A stretch of DNA of 6,651 nt from an uncultured Candidatus Competibacteraceae bacterium (GCA_937872125.1 CALMNY010000199.1:1-6651); one strand, 5' to 3'. Positions 1 through 6,651 are shown, counted from the stretch's first letter. Translations and numbers: made by a program. Notes: a model not told the origin generated them from the letters alone.

Positions 1-3000
1 GGTGGCGTCCCGGTGATCAGTTCGAAGCGATCACTGTGACTGACGGTGCGGCCATAACTGGTCTCCAGATCGAAGCGCAGGTCATAGCTGCCCGCCTGCT
101 CGATCAGCACGGTGTAATAACTCTTCACCGCCTCGCTGATGAGCTCGCCGTTGAGCGTCAGGCGCACGCCCGCCACCCGCTCCTTGGCCAGCAACCCATC
201 CGCATACCAGCGCAAGGTGACGCTGGCGGGGGCGCGCGCCCAGCTATCGGCGATCTGGATCGCGGCGCTGGCGACCAGCGGGTCGGGTTCGGGCACGGTG
301 AACGTATCCTCGAGGCGCACCTCGTGGCCGCGGGTATCGAACACGCGGGCGGCGACCGGGTAGGACCCCGGCATGGTGAGCGTCAGGGTGACACGGGTGT
401 CACTGTGCTGTTCCACCGTCGCCTCGGGGGGGAAGGTCCAGTGCACCCCGGGGCTTTCCGTGCCGGTGCGCGCCCCGGTCAGGCGCAGGGTGTAGGTCAC
501 CACCGCCGGGTCGAATTCCCGGCGCACGTTCTTATGGAACTGGGCGCTGGGAAAGACATAGGCCCACGGGCGCAACTGCAGGGTGGTGGTGGTTTCCGTC
601 TCGGCGCGGTAGCCGCTGACCCAGGCGCGATAGCGCAGAACCTGCGCCTCGGCGGCGGTGGGGATGTAGGCCAGGGTGGTACCGGTCGCCAGGCTGCCAT
701 CGGGCAGCACCCATTCGCCGTCCACGGTCAGATCCGCCGGGCCTTGGCCCGCGGCGAGGGCGTACACCTGCACGCTATAGGTATAGGGCCGGCCGATCTC
801 GACGCTGGCCTCGCCGATGATTTTCGGCCGGCTCAGGGACGGCGGACTCACCTTCAGGGAGCGCACGGACGTGCTCCAGGCATCCGGCACGTCCGGGGCA
901 TCGGCAAAGCGGCTGCGCAGGGTGGCGTACCAGGTGCCGGTGCGGTCGGCGGGCAAGCTGACGCTGGCGCCGGTCGCGGTCAGGGGGTCCGGGTCGTCGC
1001 GCGCGCCACGCTGAACCGTCCATTCATGCACCACCGCGCGCTCCGCGGGCGTCACCGTGGCGCTCCAGCTCACCGGGTGGTCGACAAAGGTCTGCAGGGC
1101 GCCGCTGATCGTCACCGCCGGCCGTTCGTACGCCTGCACGCGCAGCGGCTCGGCGGTATAGGTGGCGCCGGTGTAGCGGTTACGGGTGGTGGCGCGATAC
1201 CAGAAGCTGCCACTGGTGGTAATGGTCTCATTGAGCCCGAAGCTCTTGCCCAGCCGGGCATCGCGCGCGATGGTTTCCCAGGCGACGCCATCCCGGGAGC
1301 GTTCCCACCCGACCTGGTCGACGTCCAGGGCGCGATAGGGATTGCTCAGGACGGCGCGGATGATATTCAGGAACGGTGGCCGGGCGGTGTCGCGCATCGC
1401 GTTCATGGTCACGACCACCGGGGTGCCGTCGTTGACGCGAATGCCCAGCGGGGTACTCTCGACGACATCCTGCGCCACGACGCCGTCGCCCAGATAGGTG
1501 GCCGTCGCCACCAGGCGGTGGCCGCCGGCGGCCAGGAGGCCCAGGTTGAGGCTGAAGGCGCCATCCGCGGCGAGTTGCGTGGTTTCGCTGCCGACCTGCT
1601 GACGGATCAGTTTGCCGTCGCCGCCGGACACCTCGCGATAGACGCGGATCGCCCACTCACCCATGCGCGCGGCGGAATATTCGATCTGCCGCTGGTGATA
1701 GACGCCAAACTGGCCCTGCATCACCAGGGGTTCGGTATTCAGCGCCCCGCTGGGCGCCTGCAGGCGGATCAGCGAGCGCTCGGGGACGACGACGAAGCGG
1801 TAGGTCGCCTGGGCGGCAATTTCCGGCGCCCGCGCATAAAAGGCCCGGACCTGCAGGGTGACCGCGTCTTCCAGGGACGTGAGCGCGGTGAACAGCGGGG
1901 CGCGGGCGTAGACCGAGGACGCGAGTTGATCGATCACGACCTCGCCCGTGGCCACGTCGGTCACCACCAGGCCTACGCCCTTATAGGCGCCGGAACCGCG
2001 CGCGTAGAAGGTGCCGGCGTTGCTGCGGCCCAGCCAGGTGGGCCACTCGCCCGCGCCCAGCCACTCGACCTGGGCCGCTTTGTCGCCGGTGGGGGTGAAG
2101 CTGATCACCGGCGGGTCGGCCGTGATCAGGTCCAGGGTGTGCTCGGCGGCGGCCCCGGTGGGATAGAAGGCATAGTGGCCCTGGTGCTTGATCAGCAGGC
2201 CGGGCTGGTAGGCGACGGTCGTCGTCGCGCCGGTCACGTCCAGATAGCCGCGCAGACGCGCCTGCTGGCCGCCGACCCCGGCCAGGCCCGCGGGCACCGT
2301 GGTCCAGGCGACGGCGCACACGCTGTCGCCCTCCTGCCCCCGTGAGTCATAGTAACCCTGTGCCGGGTCATGGGTGACCACCGTGCCGGCGCAATAGCCC
2401 GGGCTGAGTGGCAGGACCGCCAGCGTGGCCTCCTCGACCTTGGCGGCGTACACCGGTTCGCTTTGGTAATAGGTCACCTCGGTGCCGACCTCCCAGGCGC
2501 GCAGGTCGGCGGTAAACAGCGGGGCACCGTCCTGGAGGATTTCCACGCTCACTTGCCCGGCATACCCGTGCGGGATCGTCGCCGCCGCATCGGCCCACGC
2601 CAGCGGCAGGGTCAGGACGCTGTCCGTCGCGCCAAAGTCGTAACCGGCGAAGCGGATCTCCCCGCCGGGCGTCAGGGTCTGGCCGTCCACCTGCAGGGCG
2701 GTGGGCGCATCGGCGCTCAGGCGCACCAGCAGGTCGTGGCGGCCGCGCAAGGGTTGGCCGCCGGCGGTGTGCAGCACCACCGGCTCGGTGGTCAGGGGCC
2801 AATGGCCGTTGGGCAGGCGCACCGCGCCTGACCCGGCGGTCACCGGCAGGGCAATCGTGTCGCCGTTCGCCGCAATGAGGCGCAGGGGTGCCGGCTGGAA
2901 GGTAAAGGGCGCCACCGCCAGGACGTGATTGCCGGCGGCGTCGGTGGCGTCCACCTCGAACTGGTAGTCATTCGCCGCCGCGCTGGGGGGCATCACCGGG

Positions 3001-5078
3001 TATTCGATGCGATAGATCCCCTGCTCTGCATAGAACCCGACGGCCACGTTCTCCGCCGCCGGGCCGCCGGTGATGCGCACAAAATTGACCACCGGGTCGG
3101 CATCGACGTTGTCGGTGACGGTGAACGTAATCTCCGCCAGACCGCCGACGACCGTCCCCGCCAGGGGCTTGGCGTCCGGGCCGCGGATTTTCACCACCGG
3201 CGGGGTGGCATCATGCACATAGCCGGTCTTTTTCACCGCCAGGGAGCGGTTGCCGTAATTATCCTCGGCGTACACCGTCAGGTTGTAGACCCCGCTCGGC
3301 AGGGCGCCCAGGGGGATCACTGCCTGCCACCACAGGACACCATCGGTGGATTCCAGCCGGGTCGCCGGGAGGCGGAAGTCGCCCGGGACGCCCGTCGCTT
3401 CCAGCCAGACGGCTTTCAGGTGGACCAGGGCCCACCAGGAGCCCGTCAGGTATTCGGTCAGGGTCAGCCCGACCTGACGCTGACTGGCCACGGTGGTGAT
3501 CTCCAGACTTTCCACCACCGGCGGGCGGCCGTCGTAGGTGAGGATGTGATAGATCGTCGGGGTGAAGAGTTCGCCGGTGCGATTGGTCAGCTGGAAGTCC
3601 AGCAGTTCCATCTGCATGCCATCCGCGGTCCCGCCGAGGAGGAAGGCCTCGGCGGCGGTGCACTGGGTGGCCCCCGCGGGGATGACGCAGGTGCCGACCA
3701 CGTCGGCGTTAAAGGTCTGGTCGTAAGCGCGCGGTTCGGCGGTGACGCGGATGCCGGTCAGGGTATCGGGGGTGTTGCGGTTGGTGTCGCGCCCCTGCTG
3801 GACGACCTGGGTCGTTCCCGACGCCCACTGCAACTGAATCTCCAGCATCCGCGGGCTGTCGTTGGCGCCGGGCGTCAACACCAGATCCGGCACGAGCGCG
3901 GGTCCGGCGCCCCACCAGGTCAGGCTCGCCACGCGGTAGTCGGGGCTGAGGCCGATTGCCGGGTCGAGGCTCGCCGCCGCCACATAGGGGAATGCCATCT
4001 CCAGATAGGCATACGCCTCGTCGACGAAATCCGCCTCGGTCAGCGGAAACGCCCCCGCGGGCAGCGCCGGCGCCCGCCGATAGAAGGAAATCCCCGTGGG
4101 GTTGTCCTGCCACCACAGCGCCCGCGGCACGCGCAGCAGCATTTTCACCGGATTGGTCTTGACCACCATGCCGGGGACATAGGGGGTGTAGCCGCTATAG
4201 GGGCTGCCGGGCACCGGATTGGTGGCGACGTCCGGATCGAACACGGCAAAAAACTCCAGCGCCTCGCCTTCCACCACGCCATCCAGCACCACGGGAAGCG
4301 CAAAGGTGGCGGCGTTGCCGGCCTGATCGAAAATGATGAAGCGAAAGCTGTAGGCCCCGTCCGCGGCCGGATAATGGACGCCCGGCTGCAAATCCCAGTT
4401 GCCGCCATTGCCGATGGCAACGGTCTCCTCGGTGATGATCGCCGGGGTTTCATAGGCGACCTGCCCGGCGTGGGCGCCTTCCAGATACACCGATTGAAAC
4501 AGACCGCGGGCGGTGTCCAGACCGGAGTGGGCGTCCTGAATGCCCTCCGCCCAAAATCGGCGCGCCTCAAAGGCGCCGATCAGGGTGTTGTCCGGCAGCG
4601 GGTAGAGCTCCCCGGGCCGCCAGGCCTTCCAGCCGAAGCCGCCGGTCATGATCGGCGGTGTACGGTCGATCTGCACCGGGATATTTTCGTGGCTCAGGAC
4701 GGTGCGTGCCGCGTCGAGGATCTCCGCCCGCAGCCGGTGGTTGCCATCCCCGGCCGGCGGGGTCAGCACCAGCCGCGCGCCGTAGTAGGCTTGACCGTCC
4801 ACCTCGATCCGGTCCGCGGGACCGAGGCGCTCGGATTCGGCGGCCGTGATCACGGTACCACTGGCGTCGACAAAGGCAATGCGGACATAGCGGTCCAGCC
4901 CGCCGGCCAGGGCCAGCCGCAGGTCACCCTGGGGATTGATCGCCGGCGTGGTCGCGGTGGCCGCCTTCTCCACCCCATAGGGGTCGGTATAGACATAATT
5001 GATCAGGATTTCTGCCCGGGCGCTGAAGGTGACGGCCAGTAACGCCAGGAGGAGGCCGAGTCGGGAGCGTGTGCGCAT
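1..5078 (-). CDS. Giant secreted multi-domain Ig-like protein, DUF4165/RSP-like (3' end outside window)
   Basis: The frame is open from an ATG at 5078 to the left edge; I read every codon (1692) and found no stop. Residues 1-22 form a Sec signal peptide (Arg-rich start, Leu/Ala core, ARA before E23). Residues 23-139 form an N-terminal module resembling DUF4165. Ig-like modules follow, marked by TPP at 140, RPP at 518, TPP at 625, DPP at 988 and TPVVV at 1219, with less clear boundaries across 728-987. Residues 1217-1317 carry WERSRDGVAWETI (W1258, W1267), typical of some bacterial Ig-like folds. Residues 1322-1692 match the upstream neighbour. Cys pairs C464/C473 and C896/C921 could form disulfides outside the cytoplasm. 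No catalytic motif is visible. Codon use is strongly high-GC: one TTA, two TCA and no CTA. The start is supported by GAAGGA four bases upstream. Secretion and Ig-like build are fairly secure; the family name and any conjugation or adhesion role are inference. Confidence 0.9.
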   Translation of the reverse strand, partial: MRTRSRLGLLLALLAVTFSARAEILINYVYTDPYGVEKAATATTPAINPQGDLRLALAGGLDRYVRIAFVDASGTVITAAESERLGPADRIEVDGQAYYGARLVLTPPAGDGNHRLRAEILDAARTVLSHENIPVQIDRTPPIMTGGFGWKAWRPGELYPLPDNTLIGAFEARRFWAEGIQDAHSGLDTARGLFQSVYLEGAHAGQVAYETPAIITEETVAIGNGGNWDLQPGVHYPAADGAYSFRFIIFDQAGNAATFALPVVLDGVVEGEALEFFAVFDPDVATNPVPGSPYSGYTPYVPGMVVKTNPVKMLLRVPRALWWQDNPTGISFYRRAPALPAGAFPLTEADFVDEAYAYLEMAFPYVAAASLDPAIGLSPDYRVASLTWWGAGPALVPDLVLTPGANDSPRMLEIQLQWASGTTQVVQQGRDTNRNTPDTLTGIRVTAEPRAYDQTFNADVVGTCVIPAGATQCTAAEAFLLGGTADGMQMELLDFQLTNRTGELFTPTIYHILTYDGRPPVVESLEITTVASQRQVGLTLTEYLTGSWWALVHLKAVWLEATGVPGDFRLPATRLESTDGVLWWQAVIPLGALPSGVYNLTVYAEDNYGNRSLAVKKTGYVHDATPPVVKIRGPDAKPLAGTVVGGLAEITFTVTDNVDADPVVNFVRITGGPAAENVAVGFYAEQGIYRIEYPVMPPSAAANDYQFEVDATDAAGNHVLAVAPFTFQPAPLRLIAANGDTIALPVTAGSGAVRLPNGHWPLTTEPVVLHTAGGQPLRGRHDLLVRLSADAPTALQVDGQTLTPGGEIRFAGYDFGATDSVLTLPLAWADAAATIPHGYAGQVSVEILQDGAPLFTADLRAWEVGTEVTYYQSEPVYAAKVEEATLAVLPLSPGYCAGTVVTHDPAQGYYDSRGQEGDSVCAVAWTTVPAGLAGVGGQQARLRGYLDVTGATTTVAYQPGLLIKHQGHYAFYPTGAAAEHTLDLITADPPVISFTPTGDKAAQVEWLGAGEWPTWLGRSNAGTFYARGSGAYKGVGLVVTDVATGEVVIDQLASSVYARAPLFTALTSLEDAVTLQVRAFYARAPEIAAQATYRFVVVPERSLIRLQAPSGALNTEPLVMQGQFGVYHQRQIEYSAARMGEWAIRVYREVSGGDGKLIRQQVGSETTQLAADGAFSLNLGLLAAGGHRLVATATYLGDGVVAQDVVESTPLGIRVNDGTPVVVTMNAMRDTARPPFLNIIRAVLSNPYRALDVDQVGWERSRDGVAWETIARDARLGKSFGLNETITTSGSFWYRATTRNRYTGATYTAEPLRVQAYERPAVTISGALQTFVDHPVSWSATVTPAERAVVHEWTVQRGARDDPDPLTATGASVSLPADRTGTWYATLRSRFADAPDVPDAWSTSVRSLKVSPPSLSRPKIIGEASVEIGRPYTYSVQVYALAAGQGPADLTVDGEWVLPDGSLATGTTLAYIPTAAEAQVLRYRAWVSGYRAETETTTTLQLRPWAYVFPSAQFHKNVRREFDPAVVTYTLRLTGARTGTESPGVHWTFPPEATVEQHSDTRVTLTLTMPGSYPVAARVFDTRGHEVRLEDTFTVPEPDPLVASAAIQIADSWARAPASVTLRWYADGLLAKERVAGVRLTLNGELISEAVKSYYTVLIEQAGSYDLRFDLETSYGRTVSHSDRFELITGTP
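3..1115 (-). repeat. Duplicated four-module block, copy in the downstream gene
   Basis: Residues 1322-1692 of the large protein are the diverged counterpart of residues 1-372 of the upstream paralogue. Module landmarks fall at almost the same spacing: RP at 1417, LRPW at 1502-1505, PDP at about 1598-1600, and TPP at the very edge. From LRPW onward, 42 of 94 residues are identical with no gap, counted by hand (1502-1595 against 181-274). The similarity is at protein level; no long identical DNA tract was seen, so the duplication is old rather than recent. Confidence 0.85.
1128..1430 (-). other. Ig-like module with a Trp-Arg-Ser/Asp-Gly/Trp signature
   Basis: Residues 1217-1317 include W1258 in VGWERSRDG, W1267 in AWETI, and a later SFWYRATTRNRYTG strand. 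Bacterial surface proteins often carry Ig-like modules of the form 'W-x-RS-x-DG-x-x-W-x-x-I ... YR', and this segment fits. It is the clearest single fold signature in the protein and lies directly before the block shared with the paralogue. Confidence 0.55.
4662..5012 (-). other. N-terminal module resembling DUF4165
   Basis: Residues 23-139 lie between the signal peptide and the first TPP boundary. The segment reads as alternating beta strands, with features such as NPQGDLRLALAGGLDR and VDGQAYYGARL. I recall this pattern at the start of DUF4165 proteins, which carry further group 3 bacterial Ig-like domains behind it. The match is from memory of the family and was not searched. The beta-rich, exported, non-enzymatic look is what the sequence shows directly. 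Confidence 0.5.
5013..5078 (-). other. Sec signal peptide of the large Ig-like protein
   Basis: The first 22 residues start with MRTRSR, followed by a Leu/Ala/Val-rich core (LGLLLALLAV) and a polar end finishing in ARA. This fits signal peptidase I cleavage between A22 and E23. There is no Cys at the +1 position, so it is not a lipoprotein. There is no twin-arginine motif, so Sec export is more likely than Tat. The mature protein would begin EILINYVYTD. Confidence 0.85.
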
Positions 5079-5082
5079 GGTG

Positions 5083-5088
5083 TCCTTC
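5083..5088 (-). promoter_or_regulatory. Ribosome binding site of the large Ig-like gene
   Basis: On the minus strand GAAGGA lies four bases before the ATG at 5078. The spacing is short but workable. The site, together with the signal peptide that begins immediately after the ATG, fixes the start. It sits between two CACC copies and next to a GGTG, so it could be partly hidden in RNA structure. Confidence 0.7.
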
Positions 5089-5100
5089 ACCGCAGCGGTG
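5088..5100 (-). repeat. Small palindrome touching the ribosome binding site
   Basis: CACCGC and GCGGTG flank one central base, giving a perfect 13-bp palindrome. In RNA it would fold as a five-pair stem (CACCG/CGGTG) with a three-base loop. It ends at the first base of the GAAGGA site. It could be an operator half-site pair or a leader hairpin, or chance in GC-rich DNA. Confidence 0.45.
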
Positions 5101-5123
5101 GATGGGTGGCTGCGTGGCCGTCG

Positions 5124-5132
5124 ACGATAGCA
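5124..5132 (-). promoter_or_regulatory. Weak possible extended -10 element
   Basis: The minus strand reads TGC followed by TATCGT, an extended -10 pattern matching four of six TATAAT positions. It would start transcription roughly 35-40 bases before the ATG. No convincing -35 box sits at the usual distance. The gene could equally be read through from its upstream neighbour. This is a suggestion only. Confidence 0.2.
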
Positions 5133-5134
5133 GG

Positions 5135-5156
5135 CCGCGCGGGGGGTTTTGCGCGG
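5135..5156 (-). repeat. Third inverted repeat in the spacer
   Basis: Six-base arms CCGCGC and GCGCGG flank a ten-base loop, which on the minus strand reads AAAACCCCCC. The short, highly GC arms make chance quite possible. It lies just upstream of the weak -10 candidate. Confidence 0.35.
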
Positions 5157-5165
5157 GATGACTCA

Positions 5166-5186
5166 CGGCCAAGCGGCGCTTGGCCG
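5166..5186 (-). repeat. Perfect 21-bp palindrome between the two genes
   Basis: Arms CGGCCAAGCG and CGCTTGGCCG surround one central base. As RNA it forms a nine-pair stem with a three-base loop; as DNA it has the symmetry of a dimeric repressor site. No T-run follows on either strand. It is the second strong hairpin after the upstream stop, so a paired termination or RNA-stability element is the simplest reading. Confidence 0.65.
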
Positions 5187-5210
5187 GGATTTCGCGACGG
5201 GCGGCCGGCG

Positions 5211-5236
5211 CCCCGCCCGGGCGGAACCGGGCGGGG
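5211..5236 (-). repeat. Strong GC hairpin just after the upstream gene's stop
   Basis: Perfect 10-bp arms CCCCGCCCGG and CCGGGCGGGG surround a six-base loop, starting seven bases after the TAA. It would be very stable in RNA. No run of U follows, so it is not a classic intrinsic terminator. It may protect the mRNA 3' end, cause pausing, or act with Rho. Confidence 0.7.
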
Positions 5237-5243
5237 TGGGAGG

Positions 5244-6651
5244 TTACGGGGTCGGTGTGGGGCGCGGCGCCGACAGTTGGGCCAGTTCGGCGACGTTGCT
5301 CAGTTGGCCCTTGTCGTTGCTGGCGACCAGGGTCACCCCCAGGACGCCACGTTCGAGGTGGGCCTTGGTGAGCATGATCTTGTAGGCCGAGGTGGTGCCC
5401 CAGGCCACCGGGGTGGTGGGGGCATCGGCGTATGTCACCCACCACTTGTAACTGGCGAGCTTGCCCATGGTCGCGGTGCAGCGGGCGACCACCTGCAGCT
5501 GCTCGCCGCTCTTGGCGGTTTCCAGGGTGCACTGCGGGGGCACGCCCTCGATCAGCGTCACCGACTCGCGCCGTTCGACCGCGCGCCCGTAGCTGGTGGT
5601 GAGCTTGAAGTCGATGGTGTGCTCGCCGGGGCTGGGGATGTCGAGGCGGTAGGACGAGCCGAGCTGGTCGCTGACCAGGTCACCGTTGAGGCGCACCTCG
5701 GCGGCGGTGAACTGCTCGGCGGGCATTTTGCCTTGCGGATAGAGCCTGACCGTCACCGGCGCCGGCGCGCGCTGCCAGCTGTCGCCGATCATGACCTTGG
5801 TGTCGAGGAGCAGCGGCGGCGGGTCGCCAACCACCAGGTTCTCCGCCAGTTGCACCAGGTTGCCGCGGCTGTCGGCCACCTGCACCGTCACGGGATAGAT
5901 GCCGGGTTCCCAGGCGGCCACGGTGACGTAGGTATCGCTCTGCGGGTTACTGGTCGCCGCCGCGGGCAAGGTCCAGGTCACGGTCAACGGTTCGCCGTTG
6001 GTATTGCCGTTGGCCAGGTTGAGGGTAAAGCCCACAGTTTTCGGCTGCGCCTCGCGCAGGACGCGCGTGGTCAGGCGGGCGGTGGGGAAGACGTAGGTCC
6101 AGGGGCGCAGATCCAGGAAGCCGGTGGCCAGGCTGGCCTCCTCGTAGCCGGGGATCCAGGCGCGGTAGAGCAGGCGCTGGGCCGGGTCGGCGGTGGGGGT
6201 ATAGGTCAGAGTGTCCCCGGCCACGGTGGTGCCGTCGGGCAGCCGCCATTCGCCCTGGATCACCAGGTTGTCCGCCACGCGGTGGGTGCCCCACGGCGGC
6301 GAGAGGGTGGCGGTGTAGGTGTAGGGCTTGCCGACCTCGACGTAGCGGGCGCCGGTGAGGATCGGCCGGTGCAGACGCGGCAGGTCGACGCGCAGGGTAT
6401 CGCGCGCCGCGCCCCACGCCCGCTGGCGCTCGGGGGCGTCCAGATAGCGGGCCTTGACCTCGAGCTGCCACAGGCCGAGGGCGTCAGCCGGCAGGGTGAT
6501 GGTGGGCCCGGTCAACTGCAGCGGCGCCTGATCGGCATAGCCACGCCGCACCACCCAGGCATACTCCGTCGGGCGTGCCGGCCCGGCGACGGCGGCGGTC
6601 CAGTCCGCCGGGGCGCCGAGCAGGGTGTAATTGGGGCCGCTGAGGGTCACC
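5244..6651 (-). CDS. C-terminal part of a second, paralogous Ig-like surface/secreted protein (5' end outside window)
   Basis: The frame is open from the right edge to a TAA at 5244-5246, giving 468 visible residues. They divide into five modules of about 90 residues: 1-94, 95-183 (starting RPILTG), 184-275 (after LRPW), 276-370 (starting DPPP) and 371 to about 460, then a short Pro/Thr tail, SAPRPTPTP. Residues 1-372 are paralogous to residues 1322-1692 of the downstream gene. Shared blocks are EWxLPDG, YRAWxxGY, LRPWxYVFPxA, DSWxRAPxxVTxR and TSYGRxV. The last module has a Cys pair (C374/C391) and a Trp-Trp pair (403-404). There is no hydrophobic C-terminal segment, LPXTG motif or lipid anchor, so the end looks soluble and exported. 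A GTG lies at the right edge, but the alignment begins mid-protein there, so I treat the gene as truncated by the window. Its N-terminus, signal peptide and true length cannot be seen; a build like its neighbour's is likely. The exact role is unknown. Confidence 0.88.
   Translation of the reverse strand, partial: VTLSGPNYTLLGAPADWTAAVAGPARPTEYAWVVRRGYADQAPLQLTGPTITLPADALGLWQLEVKARYLDAPERQRAWGAARDTLRVDLPRLHRPILTGARYVEVGKPYTYTATLSPPWGTHRVADNLVIQGEWRLPDGTTVAGDTLTYTPTADPAQRLLYRAWIPGYEEASLATGFLDLRPWTYVFPTARLTTRVLREAQPKTVGFTLNLANGNTNGEPLTVTWTLPAAATSNPQSDTYVTVAAWEPGIYPVTVQVADSRGNLVQLAENLVVGDPPPLLLDTKVMIGDSWQRAPAPVTVRLYPQGKMPAEQFTAAEVRLNGDLVSDQLGSSYRLDIPSPGEHTIDFKLTTSYGRAVERRESVTLIEGVPPQCTLETAKSGEQLQVVARCTATMGKLASYKWWVTYADAPTTPVAWGTTSAYKIMLTKAHLERGVLGVTLVASNDKGQLSNVAELAQLSAPRPTPTP
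5535..6650 (-). repeat. Duplicated four-module block, copy in the upstream gene
   Basis: Residues 1-372 of the C-terminal fragment match the end of the downstream protein, with RP at 95, LRPW at 181-184, DPPP from 276 and VPP at 370-372. The 371 versus 372 residue lengths show that the module order and spacing were kept while the sequence diverged. The fragment then runs on through one more Cys-containing module that must lie outside the window in the other copy. Confidence 0.85.

Noticed and set aside
582..593. Short GGT repeat
   Set aside because: Four GGT triplets encode consecutive Thr residues in the Ig-like protein. This is ordinary coding low complexity, too short to be a meaningful repeat.
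36..2345. Plus-strand open frame of 769 codons
   Set aside because: It lies exactly in codon register opposite the real gene. It is open because that gene almost never uses TTA, CTA or TCA. Its product is a His/Gly/Arg/Ala-rich string with no recognisable fold or signal.
2370..2831. Plus-strand open frame of 153 codons
   Set aside because: It is the same antisense register as the two longer shadows, bounded by the complements of two Ser TCA codons.
2925..5042. Plus-strand open frame of 705 codons
   Set aside because: It is the same antisense shadow, ending at the complement of a Leu TTA codon in the signal peptide. It has no ribosome binding site that stands out and a low-plausibility composition.
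5119..5126. Palindrome CGTCGACG in the spacer
   Set aside because: Eight bases of GC-rich palindrome are expected by chance, and it has no clear partner or placement.
5166..5236. Classic intrinsic terminators
   Set aside because: The hairpins are strong, but neither is followed by a U-run on the minus strand, so I list them as inverted repeats only.
4924..5532. Minus-strand open frame of 202 codons bridging the two genes
   Set aside because: It is out of frame with both supported genes, crosses the hairpin-rich spacer, and gives an Arg/Pro/Gly-rich product typical of shadows in high-GC DNA.
6648..6650. GTG at the right edge as the true start of the upstream gene
   Set aside because: Similarity to the paralogue begins mid-module here, and the paralogue has 1321 residues before this point. 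No signal peptide follows the GTG. The gene is simply cut by the window.

Overview
This window is roughly two-thirds G+C. It looks like chromosomal or mobile-element DNA from a high-GC, Gram-negative bacterium, probably a proteobacterium; that placement is inferred from codon use and protein style, not from a marker gene. Nearly all of it is two very large genes on the minus strand, placed head to tail. Both encode extracellular proteins built as strings of immunoglobulin-like (Ig-like) beta-sandwich modules of about 90-110 residues.

Layout, read in the direction of transcription from high to low coordinates. (1) 6651-5244 is the 3' end of the first gene (468 codons visible). Its 5' end lies outside the window. 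(2) 5243-5079 is a 165-bp spacer with four inverted repeats, a weak possible promoter, and the ribosome binding site of the second gene. (3) 5078-1 is a second, larger gene (1692 codons visible), starting with a clear Sec signal peptide and running off the left edge before its stop codon.

The two proteins are paralogues. The last 371 visible residues of the second protein line up, with almost no length difference, with the first 372 visible residues of the first. Over one ungapped 94-residue stretch, 42 positions are identical. The first protein continues for about 96 residues after the point where the second is cut off, so the second probably ends about 270-300 bases beyond the window, at about 1,790 residues in total.

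The signal peptide, the roughly 120-residue N-terminal module, the repeated 'xPP' module boundaries and the great length recall the DUF4165 / bacterial Ig-like group 3 proteins. That family includes the RSP secreted proteins of IncHI conjugative plasmids. The assignment is from memory and is tentative. If it holds, the pair would be secreted surface or pilus-associated proteins, possibly linked to conjugation or adhesion. No catalytic motif, transmembrane anchor, sortase motif, RNA gene, insertion sequence or CRISPR array was seen. Several long plus-strand open frames are antisense shadows of the second gene.
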